Program-made: the position numbers and the translations under genes | Source: Stakelama flava | GTDB taxonomy: Bacteria; Pseudomonadota; Alphaproteobacteria; Sphingomonadales; Sphingomonadaceae | DNA length: 64,000 nt | Assembly (NCBI RefSeq): GCF_019351405.1 | Contig: NZ_JAHWZX010000001.1 | Location: forward strand, 248,001-312,000 | Direction: 5' to 3' | Notes under the pieces: generated by a model | Told to the model about the DNA's origin: nothing | Databases searched by the model: none | What the model saw: only the letters and a program-made list of their open reading frames with translations | Shown: positions 24,440 to 32,505 of the stretch, one piece after another | Layout: every line of letters begins with the position of its first letter | How positions within the stretch are numbered: position 1 is the stretch's first letter

Positions 24440-25408
24440 TCAACGATCGCCGGCCAGCGCAGCGGAATAGGCATCGACATCGACATTGCCGCCGGACAGC
24501 ACCACCAGCATCCCCGGCTGCGGTGCGACCTTTCGCGCCAGCAGCGCGGCGAGCGCCACCGCGCCCCCCGGCTCCACCACCAGCCGCAGCTTTGTCGCCG
24601 CCCAGCGCTGGGCGGCGCGAACCTCCGCTTCGCTGACCGCGACCCCCTTCGCATCGCGCCGCGCCAGAACTTCGAAGGTGCGCTCGCTGACCCGTTTGGT
24701 CTGCAACGCATCGCAGGCGGTGGGCGGCGGATTGTCGCCAACCGGCTCGATCCACCCCGCCTCCAGGCTGCGACACATATCGTCCCAGCCTTCGGGTTCG
24801 ACCACGGTGATCGCCGCATCGGGCAGGCCAAGCGTCATCCCCGCCGCCAGGCCGCCGCCGCCGCACGGCACGACGAGATGCGACGGATCGGGCAGCCCTG
24901 CCTCCACCATCTGGGTCATCGCTTCGATCGCGGCGCTCCCCTGCCCCTCTATCACCCAGGGATCATCGAAGCTGGGCACCAGAATGGCGCCGCGCGCATG
25001 GGCAAGGTGCGCGGCGATCTTTTCGCGGCTTTCGCTGTCGCGGTCATAGGTCACGATCTCCGCCCCCAACGCCAGCGTCCCTTCGCGCTTCGATCGCGGC
25101 GCGTCGGCGGGCATCACGATCACCGCGGGCATGCCGAGCCGCTTTGCCGCCCAGGCGATGCCCTGCGCATGATTGCCGGACGAAAAGGCGACCACCCCCT
25201 TGTCACGCACATCGGGATCGATCGCGGTCAACCGGTGCCATGCGCCGCGCAGCTTGAACGCGCCCATGGGTTGCAGACATTCGGCCTTGAACGTTACGGC
25301 GACGCCCCCCACGTCGTGCACGTAAATAGGGGATGGCGGCAGAATCGCCGCCACTTTCGCCGCAGCATCGCGAACGCCTGCCCTGGTCGGTTGTCGCATT
25401 ATCGTCAC
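24440..25408 (-). CDS. Threonine/serine dehydratase, catabolic-like PLP enzyme
   Basis: A 322-residue fold-type II PLP enzyme that deaminates threonine (or serine) to the 2-oxo acid. The PLP lysine is Lys52 in MGAFKLRGA; SSGNHAQGIA is the substrate/carboxylate loop and PCGGGGLAAG the phosphate-binding loop. There is no C-terminal ACT-like regulatory domain, so it is not the feedback-controlled biosynthetic IlvA type. It is divergent from the ornithine decarboxylase leader. Serine racemase is a close relative and cannot be excluded. Confidence 0.86.
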   Translation of the reverse strand: MTIMRQPTRAGVRDAAAKVAAILPPSPIYVHDVGGVAVTFKAECLQPMGAFKLRGAWHRLTAIDPDVRDKGVVAFSSGNHAQGIAWAAKRLGMPAVIVMPADAPRSKREGTLALGAEIVTYDRDSESREKIAAHLAHARGAILVPSFDDPWVIEGQGSAAIEAMTQMVEAGLPDPSHLVVPCGGGGLAAGMTLGLPDAAITVVEPEGWDDMCRSLEAGWIEPVGDNPPPTACDALQTKRVSERTFEVLARRDAKGVAVSEAEVRAAQRWAATKLRLVVEPGGAVALAALLARKVAPQPGMLVVLSGGNVDVDAYSAALAGDR

Positions 25409-25460
25409 GTATTTCCCCAGTCTTGGAACGGTGCATCGCCGAAACGCTTTACATAGCAGA

Positions 25461-25550
25461 AGGTGGTCCCTATGTGGGCGCTCCGCTGCCCCAGGGACTT
25501 CCTACCGCAAGGCAGCTCTTATGTTGAACTACCCTGTGGAGGTCCCTTGA
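25461..25550 (+). promoter_or_regulatory. speF-type leader riboregulator of ornithine decarboxylase
   Basis: The leader holds mutually exclusive pairings. GGTCCCT (25465-25471) pairs with AGGGACT (25493-25499), closing a hairpin with an inner GGGC/GCCC stem (25476-25479 with 25488-25491). The same strand AGGGACTTCC (25493-25502) can instead form ten consecutive pairs, one of them G-U, with GGAGGTCCCT (25538-25547), which includes the ornithine decarboxylase Shine-Dalgarno GGAGG (25538-25542). One fold frees the ribosome site, the other hides it. From memory this matches the Rfam speF motif found upstream of alphaproteobacterial ornithine decarboxylases; a covariance search would settle it. 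The ligand is not shown by the sequence. Confidence 0.8.
25521..25550 (+). CDS. Nine-codon upstream ORF in the ornithine decarboxylase leader
   Basis: ATG 25521 to TGA 25548-25550 encodes MLNYPVEVP. AAGG at 25509-25512 stands 8 bases upstream as a possible ribosome site. The uORF runs through the sequestered Shine-Dalgarno region and stops one base before the TTG start of ornithine decarboxylase, so its translation could open the inhibitory helix or allow re-initiation. It is too short for coding statistics and could be chance. Confidence 0.35.
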   Translation: MLNYPVEVP

Positions 25551-25551
25551 A

Positions 25552-26766
25552 TTGGCCGAACATCATAGCGCGCTGGGGCTAGCAACCGCCCTTCGTCCGG
25601 TCCAGCCGGTAACCCTCGTCCGCCCCCATGCGGCGCGCAGGGCAGCTACATTCTTTACCGAGAAATTTCCCGGTCGCTGCATGTATGCGGTGAAGGCGAA
25701 CCCTTCGCCCGACCTGTTGCAGCTGCTGTGGGAATCGGGTGTCACCCATTACGACGTGGCGTCGATCGGTGAAGTGCGCCTCGTATCGCGTACACTTCCG
25801 CAAGCCACCTTGTGCTTCATGCACCCGGTCAAGGCGGAAGAGGCGATTGCAGAGGCCTATTTCACGCATGGCGTTCGCACCTTCAGCCTGGACACGATCG
25901 AGGAGCTGGAAAAGATCATGCGCGCCACGCGCGGCGCCGAAGACCTGACGCTGTGCGTCCGGCTTCGCGTATCGTCGGACTTGTCCAAGCTGAGCCTTGC
26001 CGCGAAGTTCGGTGCCGAACTCGACGATGTGAAGGAATTGCTCTTCGCCACGCGTCAGGCGGCGGACGCGCTCGGCATCTGCTTCCATGTCGGCAGCCAG
26101 GCGATGAGCCCCGACGCCTATGCCAATGCGATGGAAATCGTTCGCGCTGCGATTGTCGAGGCATCGGTCACGGTCGACGTGATCGATGTTGGCGGCGGAT
26201 TCCCCTCCACCTATCCCGGTATGGAGCCGCCGCCGCTGGAACGCTATTTCGACGCGATCCATCGCGCGTTCGAAAGCCTGCCGATTTCCTATTCGGCCGA
26301 GCTATGGGCCGAACCGGGTCGCGCGCTGTGCGCCGAATACAGCTCGCTGATCGTGCGGGTGGAAAAACGGCGCGGGACCGAACTGTATATCAATGACGGC
26401 GCGTATGGCGCGCTGTTCGACGCGGCGCATATGGGCTGGCGATTTCCGGTAAAGCGGCTTCGCGAGGTGCCGACCGCTTCGCCCTATGAAGCGTTCAGCT
26501 TTTACGGCCCAACCTGCGACGATATCGATCATATGGCAGGGCCCTTTTTGCTACCCGCTGATATCCAGACCGGCGATTATATCGAGATCGGGATGCTGGG
26601 GGCTTATGGCGCTGCGCTGCGCACCGCGTTCAACGGCTTCGGTTCCGACGAAACCCATATCGTCAATGACGAACCGATGGACACGCTGTATCTGGGCGAT
26701 ACGCATGAAAGCGAACCCGACCGGGTGGTGTCGCTGGACGAGCATCGCCGCAAGGCGGGTCAGTAA
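25552..26766 (+). CDS. Ornithine/lysine decarboxylase (type III PLP fold)
   Basis: The protein has 404 residues from TTG 25552, chosen because GGAGG lies 9 bases upstream and no ATG precedes the conserved core. Eukaryotic-like ornithine decarboxylase that makes putrescine: PLP lysine Lys48 in MYAVKANPSPD, the glycine loop IDVGGGFPSTYPG, WAEPGRALCAE, and the active-site Cys in FYGPTCDDID. It starts the polyamine module with the NspC-like and dehydrogenase genes nearby on the other strand. Expression is probably set by the speF-type leader and ends at a strong intrinsic terminator. Lysine as substrate is possible. Confidence 0.92.
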   Translation: MAEHHSALGLATALRPVQPVTLVRPHAARRAATFFTEKFPGRCMYAVKANPSPDLLQLLWESGVTHYDVASIGEVRLVSRTLPQATLCFMHPVKAEEAIAEAYFTHGVRTFSLDTIEELEKIMRATRGAEDLTLCVRLRVSSDLSKLSLAAKFGAELDDVKELLFATRQAADALGICFHVGSQAMSPDAYANAMEIVRAAIVEASVTVDVIDVGGGFPSTYPGMEPPPLERYFDAIHRAFESLPISYSAELWAEPGRALCAEYSSLIVRVEKRRGTELYINDGAYGALFDAAHMGWRFPVKRLREVPTASPYEAFSFYGPTCDDIDHMAGPFLLPADIQTGDYIEIGMLGAYGAALRTAFNGFGSDETHIVNDEPMDTLYLGDTHESEPDRVVSLDEHRRKAGQ

Positions 26767-26771
26767 GGACG

Positions 26772-26810
26772 AAAAAGGCCGGACGGGATTACCCGATCCG
26801 GCCTTTTTTT
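26772..26810 (+). terminator. Rho-independent terminator after ornithine decarboxylase
   Basis: The stem AAAGGCCGGA/TCCGGCCTTT encloses an inner CGGG/CCCG pair and is followed by a run of T residues. It begins 6 bases after the TAA stop. Because A residues precede the stem, it may also work for the convergent NspC gene ending at 26881. Confidence 0.93.
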
Positions 26811-26880
26811 GCCTGGAACCGTTTGCGCTCAGCAAAGCTTCTCAACCGCGCCCGACAAGAACGATGGGGAAGCGAACCGC

Positions 26881-28092
26881 TTAGCTCAACCGGTCGCGAA
26901 ACGTCGTCCAGTCGAATTGGCGGACGACCTCCAGACTGTCGTCGCGGCTGTCCCATATCGCGATTGCGGGCAGCGACACGCCGTTGAAGGTGGTTGTCTT
27001 CACCATCGAATAATGCGCCTGATCGAGGAACGCGAAGCGATCGCCCGGTTCGGGACGTGACGCGAAGCGATAATCCCCGATCTCATCCCCGGCGAGACAG
27101 GACGGGCCGCCGAGCCGAACGGTCACTCCGCCTTCGGCCGGTTCACCCAGCATCGCGGGACGGTACGGCGCCTCGATCACGTCGGGCATATGGCAGGTCG
27201 CAGAAATGTCGACGATCGCCACCGGCATGCCGTTGTCGAATATGTCGACGAACTCGCCGACCAATATGCCGGCATCAAGCGCGATCGCCTCACCGGGTTC
27301 GAGCATCACCTCGCACCCGGTTTCCTCGCGCACCTGCCGAATGAACGCAATCAGATCGTCGCGCTGATAATCGAGACGCGTGATGTGATGCCCGCCGCCG
27401 AAATTGATCCATTTAAGCTGCGCGAAATAAGGTGCGAGCCGCGGTTTCAGCGCTTCCCAGGTACGGCGCAGCGGCGGGAAATCCTGTTCGCACAGCGTAT
27501 GGATGTGAACGCCGTCGATCCCGTCCAGATGTTCGGGCAGAAGCTGATCGACCGGAAAGCCGAGCCGCGAATGGGGTCGCGCAGGATCATATTTCGACAC
27601 CTCGCCCTCGCTGTGCATCGGGTTGAGGCGAAGCCCCATATCGAACGTCTCGCCTGTTTCGCGCGCCGCTTGTGCCGCGCCGCGCATCGCCGCCGCCTGC
27701 CCCGGCGAATTGAAGATGACATGATCGGACAGGCGGAACACTTCCGCCATGTCGGCGTCCTTATACCCGGCGCAAAAGGTCGCGACTTCGCCGGTATAGC
27801 ACTCGGCGGCGAGCCGCGCTTCCCACAGGCCTGATGTCGCGGCGCCGTCGAGATAGCGCCCGACCAGAGGCCCAAGCGACCACATCGAAAAGGCTTTGAG
27901 CGCGAGCAAAATCTTGCACCCCGCCCGGTCACGCACATCGGCAAGCACTTGCAGATTTGCCTCAACCGCCGCGCGATCGACTACGAAACAGGGCGATGGA
28001 ACGCGCGACAGATCGAAATCGGTGAATGCGCCCGGACCGCCGGATTTGGTGGTCATGGGGGTCTGGGGTTCGGGATCTGAATGCTTGGTCAT
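26881..28092 (-). CDS. nspC: Carboxynorspermidine decarboxylase
   Basis: A 403-residue fold-type III PLP decarboxylase that removes CO2 from carboxy(nor)spermidine, the last step of the aspartate-semialdehyde route to triamines. The PLP lysine is Lys66 in LLALKAFSMW; GVHIHTLCEQ, NFGGGHHITR and LEPGEAIALDAG are characteristic of NspC rather than LysA. The C-terminal WDSRDDSLEVVRQFD is also typical. ATG 28057 (MTTKSGGPG) is an alternative start twelve codons in. The dehydrogenase that makes its substrate lies upstream on the same strand, separated by a REP element. Confidence 0.93.
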   Translation of the reverse strand: MTKHSDPEPQTPMTTKSGGPGAFTDFDLSRVPSPCFVVDRAAVEANLQVLADVRDRAGCKILLALKAFSMWSLGPLVGRYLDGAATSGLWEARLAAECYTGEVATFCAGYKDADMAEVFRLSDHVIFNSPGQAAAMRGAAQAARETGETFDMGLRLNPMHSEGEVSKYDPARPHSRLGFPVDQLLPEHLDGIDGVHIHTLCEQDFPPLRRTWEALKPRLAPYFAQLKWINFGGGHHITRLDYQRDDLIAFIRQVREETGCEVMLEPGEAIALDAGILVGEFVDIFDNGMPVAIVDISATCHMPDVIEAPYRPAMLGEPAEGGVTVRLGGPSCLAGDEIGDYRFASRPEPGDRFAFLDQAHYSMVKTTTFNGVSLPAIAIWDSRDDSLEVVRQFDWTTFRDRLS

Positions 28093-28132
28093 TTCCTATT
28101 CCTCACAATCAAACCCATTCGCACCCGTCCGT

Positions 28133-28202
28133 GCTGAGCTTGTCGAAGCACCGTTCTTCTTAACGCCGGGCGGAAGAAGAACAGCCCTTCGACAGGCTCA
28201 GG
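28133..28202. repeat. REP-type palindromic element, copy 2
   Basis: TGAGCTTGTCGAAG (28135-28148) and CTTCGACAGGCTCA (28187-28200) form the outer stem with one mismatch. GTTCTTCTT and GAAGAAGAAC form an inner stem. It is the same family as the element at 19279-19352 and lies between the two carboxynorspermidine genes. Confidence 0.85.
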
Positions 28203-28259
28203 GCAAACGGTGCGCAGATATCGAGCCGCTGGCGGCACGGGCCTGCGTCGGGGCGCGGA

Positions 28260-29465
28260 TCAGAAACGCAGCGGTTCGGCGAGTTCGCGTACCTGCCAGG
28301 GCAGGCCATGCTGGTTGAGCATGTCCATGAACGGATCGGGATCGAGCTGTTCCATGTTGAACACACCCTCCCCCTTCCACGTGCCGTTCAGCATCAGCGC
28401 GGCGCCGATCATTGCAGGCACGCCGGTGGTGTAGCTTACCGCCTGATTGCCGGTTTCCTCGAACGCGGCTTCGTGATCGCACACATTGTAGATGCGCACG
28501 GTTTTCGCCTCACCGTCCTTGGTGCCGGTGGCGATGTCGCCGATATTGGTCTTGCCCTTGGTCGTCTGGCCCAGATCGCTGGGTTCAGGCAGCACCGCTT
28601 TCAGGAACTGAAGCGGGATGATCTCGACGCCGTTATACATGACCGGATCGATCCGGGTCATGCCGACATTCTGAAGCACGTCGAGATAGCGCAGATATTG
28701 ATCGCCGAAGGTCATCCAGAAGCGGATGCGCTTGATGCCCGGAATGTGTTTGGCCAGGCTTTCCAGTTCCTCATGATACATGAGGTACATGTTCTTCGTG
28801 CCGACTTCCTCGAAATTATAAACCTGCCGCGTCGAAAGCGCGGGCGTTTCGATCCATTCGCCATTTTCGTAATGGCGCGCGGGCGCGGTGATTTCGCGGA
28901 TGTTGATTTCGGGATTGAAATTGGTCGCGAAATGCTGGCCGTGATCGCCGCCATTGCAATCGAGAATGTCGAGCGTGTCGATCGTGTCGAGGTGATGTTT
29001 CTTCAAATATGCGGCGAACACGCTGGTGACGCCCGGATCGAAACCCGAGCCGAGCAGCGCCATCAGTCCCGCTTCCTTGAAACGTTCCTGATATTCCCAT
29101 TGCCAGCGATATTCGAACTTCGCCTCGTCGCGCGGTTCGTAATTTGCGGTGTCCAGATAATGCACACCGGCCTTCAGGCAGGCGTCCATGATCGGCAGGT
29201 CCTGATAGGGCAGCGCGAGATTGACGACCAGCGCGGGCTTCACCTGCTCGATCAGCCTGACCGTCGCATCGACATCGTCGGCGTCCACCTGAGCCGTATC
29301 GATGTCGGCGCCGAACCGCTGCTTCACCGATGCGGCGATCGCATCGCATTTGAACCGGCGTCGGCTGGCCAACGTGATCTTCCCGAACAGTTGCGGGTTC
29401 TTCGCCATCTTGTGAACCGCGACCGACGAAACGCCGCCTGCACCGATTACGAGAACGTCCTTCAC
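28260..29465 (-). CDS. Carboxynorspermidine/saccharopine dehydrogenase-type synthase
   Basis: The protein has 401 residues from GTG 29465 (VKDVLVIGAGGV), with AAAGG about 10 bases upstream. The N-terminal Rossmann motif GAGGVSSVAVHKMAK binds NADPH; NLALPYQDLPIMDACLKAG and LGSGFDPGVTSVFAAY are signatures of carboxynorspermidine dehydrogenase. It condenses a diamine with aspartate semialdehyde and reduces the product to carboxy(nor)spermidine, which NspC then decarboxylates. Saccharopine reductase (lysine metabolism) is the close alternative; the NspC neighbour argues for polyamines. Confidence 0.9.
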   Translation of the reverse strand: MKDVLVIGAGGVSSVAVHKMAKNPQLFGKITLASRRRFKCDAIAASVKQRFGADIDTAQVDADDVDATVRLIEQVKPALVVNLALPYQDLPIMDACLKAGVHYLDTANYEPRDEAKFEYRWQWEYQERFKEAGLMALLGSGFDPGVTSVFAAYLKKHHLDTIDTLDILDCNGGDHGQHFATNFNPEINIREITAPARHYENGEWIETPALSTRQVYNFEEVGTKNMYLMYHEELESLAKHIPGIKRIRFWMTFGDQYLRYLDVLQNVGMTRIDPVMYNGVEIIPLQFLKAVLPEPSDLGQTTKGKTNIGDIATGTKDGEAKTVRIYNVCDHEAAFEETGNQAVSYTTGVPAMIGAALMLNGTWKGEGVFNMEQLDPDPFMDMLNQHGLPWQVRELAEPLRF

Positions 29466-29601
29466 GCCATATGCCTTTCGGTAAATTCGAACAGGCGCCG
29501 GACATAGCGATGCACAGGGGCGATGCAAGCCGCCGCCCCTCGACAAAGCACCGCCCGGTGGCGCAAAGAGACGCGCAACCAAGCGAAGGACGGGGACGAA
29601 T

Positions 29602-30603
29602 ATGACGATGGACAGGCGGACGCTGCTGGGCGGAGCAATCGGACTTGGCGTGGCGGGAGCTGCAGGCGTCGCCAATGCGCAGGACTGGCCCGCCCCAGTG
29701 CCCGCCGACAAAGCGCCCGACAAGCCCGCATGGCCGCCGCAGGAAACATTCCGACTGTGGCCCGGCCGACCGCCCGGCGCTCCGGCGACGTTGCCCGCCG
29801 ACCGGTCGACGATGGAAGGCCCCGCAAACGGACGCCAGCTATGGGTGCGCGGCGTCGCCACTCCCACCGTTTCGGTCTATCGCCCCAAGAACCCCGACGG
29901 GCGCGCGCTGCTGTGCATTCCGGGCGGCGGATACCAGTTTCTGTCGGTACAGAATGAAGGGATCGACGTCGCCGATACCTTCAACCCCCATGGCATCACG
30001 ATCTTCGTCCTGACCTATCGCCTGCCCGGTGAAGGCTGGTCGAACCGGGCGAACGTCCCGTTGCAGGATGCGCAACGCGCGATGCGGCTGATCCGTTCGC
30101 GCGCCGCGCGCTGGAATCTCGACCCCAAAAAGCTGGGCATTGTCGGCTTTTCCGCGGGCGGCCATCTGGCCGCTTCGCTGACCGTCGGGTTCGACGACAA
30201 AATCTACACTCCCGTGGACGATGCGGACAAATTGTCGGCAAAGCCGGCCTATTCCGGGCTGATCTATCCGGTGATCGACCTGTCGCTCGCACCCAACGGC
30301 AATTCGACCAAGAGCCTGCTCGGCTCCGAACCCACGCCGCAACTTTACGCGCGCTATGATGCCAGCAAGCGCATGGGCGATTACGCCCCGCCGATGTTCA
30401 TCGTTCAGGCGCTGGACGATCCCATCGTGAATCCCAAAAATGCGATAAACATGATGGAAGCGGCACGCGCGCACAAAGTGCCGGTGGAGGCGCATTTCTT
30501 CGAACATGGCGGGCACGGTTTCGGGCCAAAGCAACTGGCAAAGGACATGCCCGCCGCACACTGGCCACTGCTGTTCCGGCTATGGACAGCAAAGCATAGC
30601 TGA
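29602..30603 (+). CDS. Exported alpha/beta hydrolase, carbohydrate-esterase-like
   Basis: A 333-residue protein with a twin-arginine signal (MDRRTLLGGAIGLGVAGAAGVANA, cleavage near 26). The mature part has the oxyanion region CIPGGGYQF, the nucleophile Ser in GFSAGGHLAASL, an Asp near QALDDPIVN and a His in HGGHGFG. The layout matches BD-FAE/acetyl-xylan-esterase-like hydrolases that deacylate sugars outside the cytoplasm. It is divergent from the polyamine dehydrogenase and convergent with the exopolysaccharide locus. Confidence 0.85.
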   Translation: MTMDRRTLLGGAIGLGVAGAAGVANAQDWPAPVPADKAPDKPAWPPQETFRLWPGRPPGAPATLPADRSTMEGPANGRQLWVRGVATPTVSVYRPKNPDGRALLCIPGGGYQFLSVQNEGIDVADTFNPHGITIFVLTYRLPGEGWSNRANVPLQDAQRAMRLIRSRAARWNLDPKKLGIVGFSAGGHLAASLTVGFDDKIYTPVDDADKLSAKPAYSGLIYPVIDLSLAPNGNSTKSLLGSEPTPQLYARYDASKRMGDYAPPMFIVQALDDPIVNPKNAINMMEAARAHKVPVEAHFFEHGGHGFGPKQLAKDMPAAHWPLLFRLWTAKHS

Positions 30604-30618
30604 GCGAAGCGTGCTTCC

Positions 30619-32505
30619 TCAGTCGAACAGGCGGCGGGCGGCGCGATCAAGCATCAGCAATTGCCAGAGCGTCCGGCCGTGATCGGCGCGGCCCGCGCGG
30701 TGATCCGCCGCCAGCCGCGCCAGTGCCTTGCGATCGAACCACGCACTGAGGATGGGTGATACGGCAAGCGCCCTCGCTTCAGGTGCAAGTTCGCCGCGAA
30801 ACCACGCACTGACCGGCGTGACGAACCCCATTTTGGGGCGGTAGAGAATCTCCTTGGGCAACCAGGGCGCCATCGCCTTCTTCATCAGCCATTTGCCCTC
30901 GCCATGGCGAAGCCGCATCGACACGGGCAGGCGCGCGGCAAATTCGATCAGGCGATGGTCGAGCAATGGTTCGCGCGCCTCCAGCCCCACCGCCATGCTC
31001 GTCCGATCGATCTTGGTCAGGATATCGCCCGGCAGCCAGTGTTTGAAATCGGCATATTGCGCGCGGTCAAGCGGTTCGCGCGCGGGCGCATCGCGCATTG
31101 CGGCGATATAGCGATCCTCTGCCCGATGCCCGTCGAGCCGTCTGGTCATCGAATCGGCGTATAATTGCCGGCGAAGTGCGGGCGGCGTCACGCCGACCGA
31201 GCGGGCATAGGCTTCATCCCCTTCTTCCGCGATGCCGAGCAGCGTGGTCTTAGCGCGCAGGAAGCGCGGCGCCCAGTCCGCCTTTGGGTAAGCGCGCCCC
31301 AGCGTGCCGAATACAGGACTGCGGATGGAATCGGGGATCAGACCGCGCACCCGTTCCTCTGCCGCCTGGAACCGGTATCGGCGATATCCGGCCATCGCTT
31401 CGTCCGCACCATCACCCGACAGAGCCACCGTCACCCGTTCGCGGGCAAGCGCGCAGACCTGATAGGTGGCGAGCGCCGAGGCATCTGCAAAGGGTTCGTC
31501 GAACGCCCGCGTCAACCGGTCGACCAACGCGAAATCGTCCGGCGCTACGGTGCGGGTACGGTGGCTGGTCGCAAAACGCTTGGCCACGATTTCGGCATGC
31601 GCGGTTTCGTCATGATCGGCCTGATCGAACCCGATGGTGCAGGTTTCGACCGGCTGACGGCTGGTTTCGGCCATCAACGCAACCACCGCCGAACTGTCCA
31701 CCCCGCCCGAAAGGAACGCGCCCAGCGGCACGTCGGAGACCATGCGCGATCGCACCGCCTGACGCAGATGTTCGGCCAGTTCGGCCTGAAGGTCGCTGGC
31801 CGATCCCTTTGCCCGGTCAGAAAAATCGACGTCCCACCATTGCACCGGATCGGGCACGGGGTGGCCGCGCCGAAGCAGCAGGAAATGTCCCGCGGGCAAT
31901 TTCCTCACCCCCGCGATCATGCTCGCATCGTCGGGAATATAGCCCAGCGCCATGAAATCCTCCACCGCGCGGACATCGGCTTCACGCCGCATCAGCGGAT
32001 GGGCGAGCAACCCTTTCAGTTCGGATGCGAACGCCACCGCCCCGTCCGACAGGCGGGTGTAGAAAAGCGGCTTCACCCCCATCCGGTCGCGCGCCAGAAA
32101 CAGGCTCCGCGTCCCGGCATCGTACAGCGCGAACGCGAACATGCCGTTCAGCCGGTCGAGCAGATCGGGGCCCCATGCGCGCCAGCCGTGAAGCAGCACT
32201 TCGGTATCGCTTTGCGTGGTGAAGTGCGCGCCCATATCGGTGAGTTCGCGCGCCAGTTCGGCGAAATTGTAAACCTCGCCATTGAAACTGATCGTCAATC
32301 CGCCGTCCGGCGTGGCCATGGGCTGCGCACCGCCCTCCAGATCGATGATCGAAAGGCGGCGATGGCCAAGCGCCACGCCGGTATCGGTCCATATCCCTGC
32401 ACCGTCGGGACCGCGATGCGCCAGCGCTTCGGTCATGGCGGCGATGCGCGCGGGATCGACCGGCTTTGGCGTTTCGGGATAGAAGAGACCGGCAATGCCG
32501 CACAT
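30619..32505 (-). CDS. XrtA-system asparagine-synthase-like amidotransferase
   Basis: The protein has 628 residues from ATG 32505, so the N terminus is MCGIAGLF with Cys2 as the glutaminase nucleophile. An N-terminal Ntn glutamine amidotransferase domain (HRGPDGAGIW, HRRLSIIDLEGG, SFNGEVYNF) is followed by an asparagine-synthetase ATP-pyrophosphatase domain (LSGGVDSSAVV, LSGDGADEAMAGY). In exosortase A loci such proteins are named 'amidotransferase 1' and probably amidate a sugar or peptide part of the exopolysaccharide. Its ATG shares a base with the xrtA stop (TGATG). It is the last gene of the minus-strand unit. Confidence 0.92.
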   Translation of the reverse strand: MCGIAGLFYPETPKPVDPARIAAMTEALAHRGPDGAGIWTDTGVALGHRRLSIIDLEGGAQPMATPDGGLTISFNGEVYNFAELARELTDMGAHFTTQSDTEVLLHGWRAWGPDLLDRLNGMFAFALYDAGTRSLFLARDRMGVKPLFYTRLSDGAVAFASELKGLLAHPLMRREADVRAVEDFMALGYIPDDASMIAGVRKLPAGHFLLLRRGHPVPDPVQWWDVDFSDRAKGSASDLQAELAEHLRQAVRSRMVSDVPLGAFLSGGVDSSAVVALMAETSRQPVETCTIGFDQADHDETAHAEIVAKRFATSHRTRTVAPDDFALVDRLTRAFDEPFADASALATYQVCALARERVTVALSGDGADEAMAGYRRYRFQAAEERVRGLIPDSIRSPVFGTLGRAYPKADWAPRFLRAKTTLLGIAEEGDEAYARSVGVTPPALRRQLYADSMTRRLDGHRAEDRYIAAMRDAPAREPLDRAQYADFKHWLPGDILTKIDRTSMAVGLEAREPLLDHRLIEFAARLPVSMRLRHGEGKWLMKKAMAPWLPKEILYRPKMGFVTPVSAWFRGELAPEARALAVSPILSAWFDRKALARLAADHRAGRADHGRTLWQLLMLDRAARRLFD

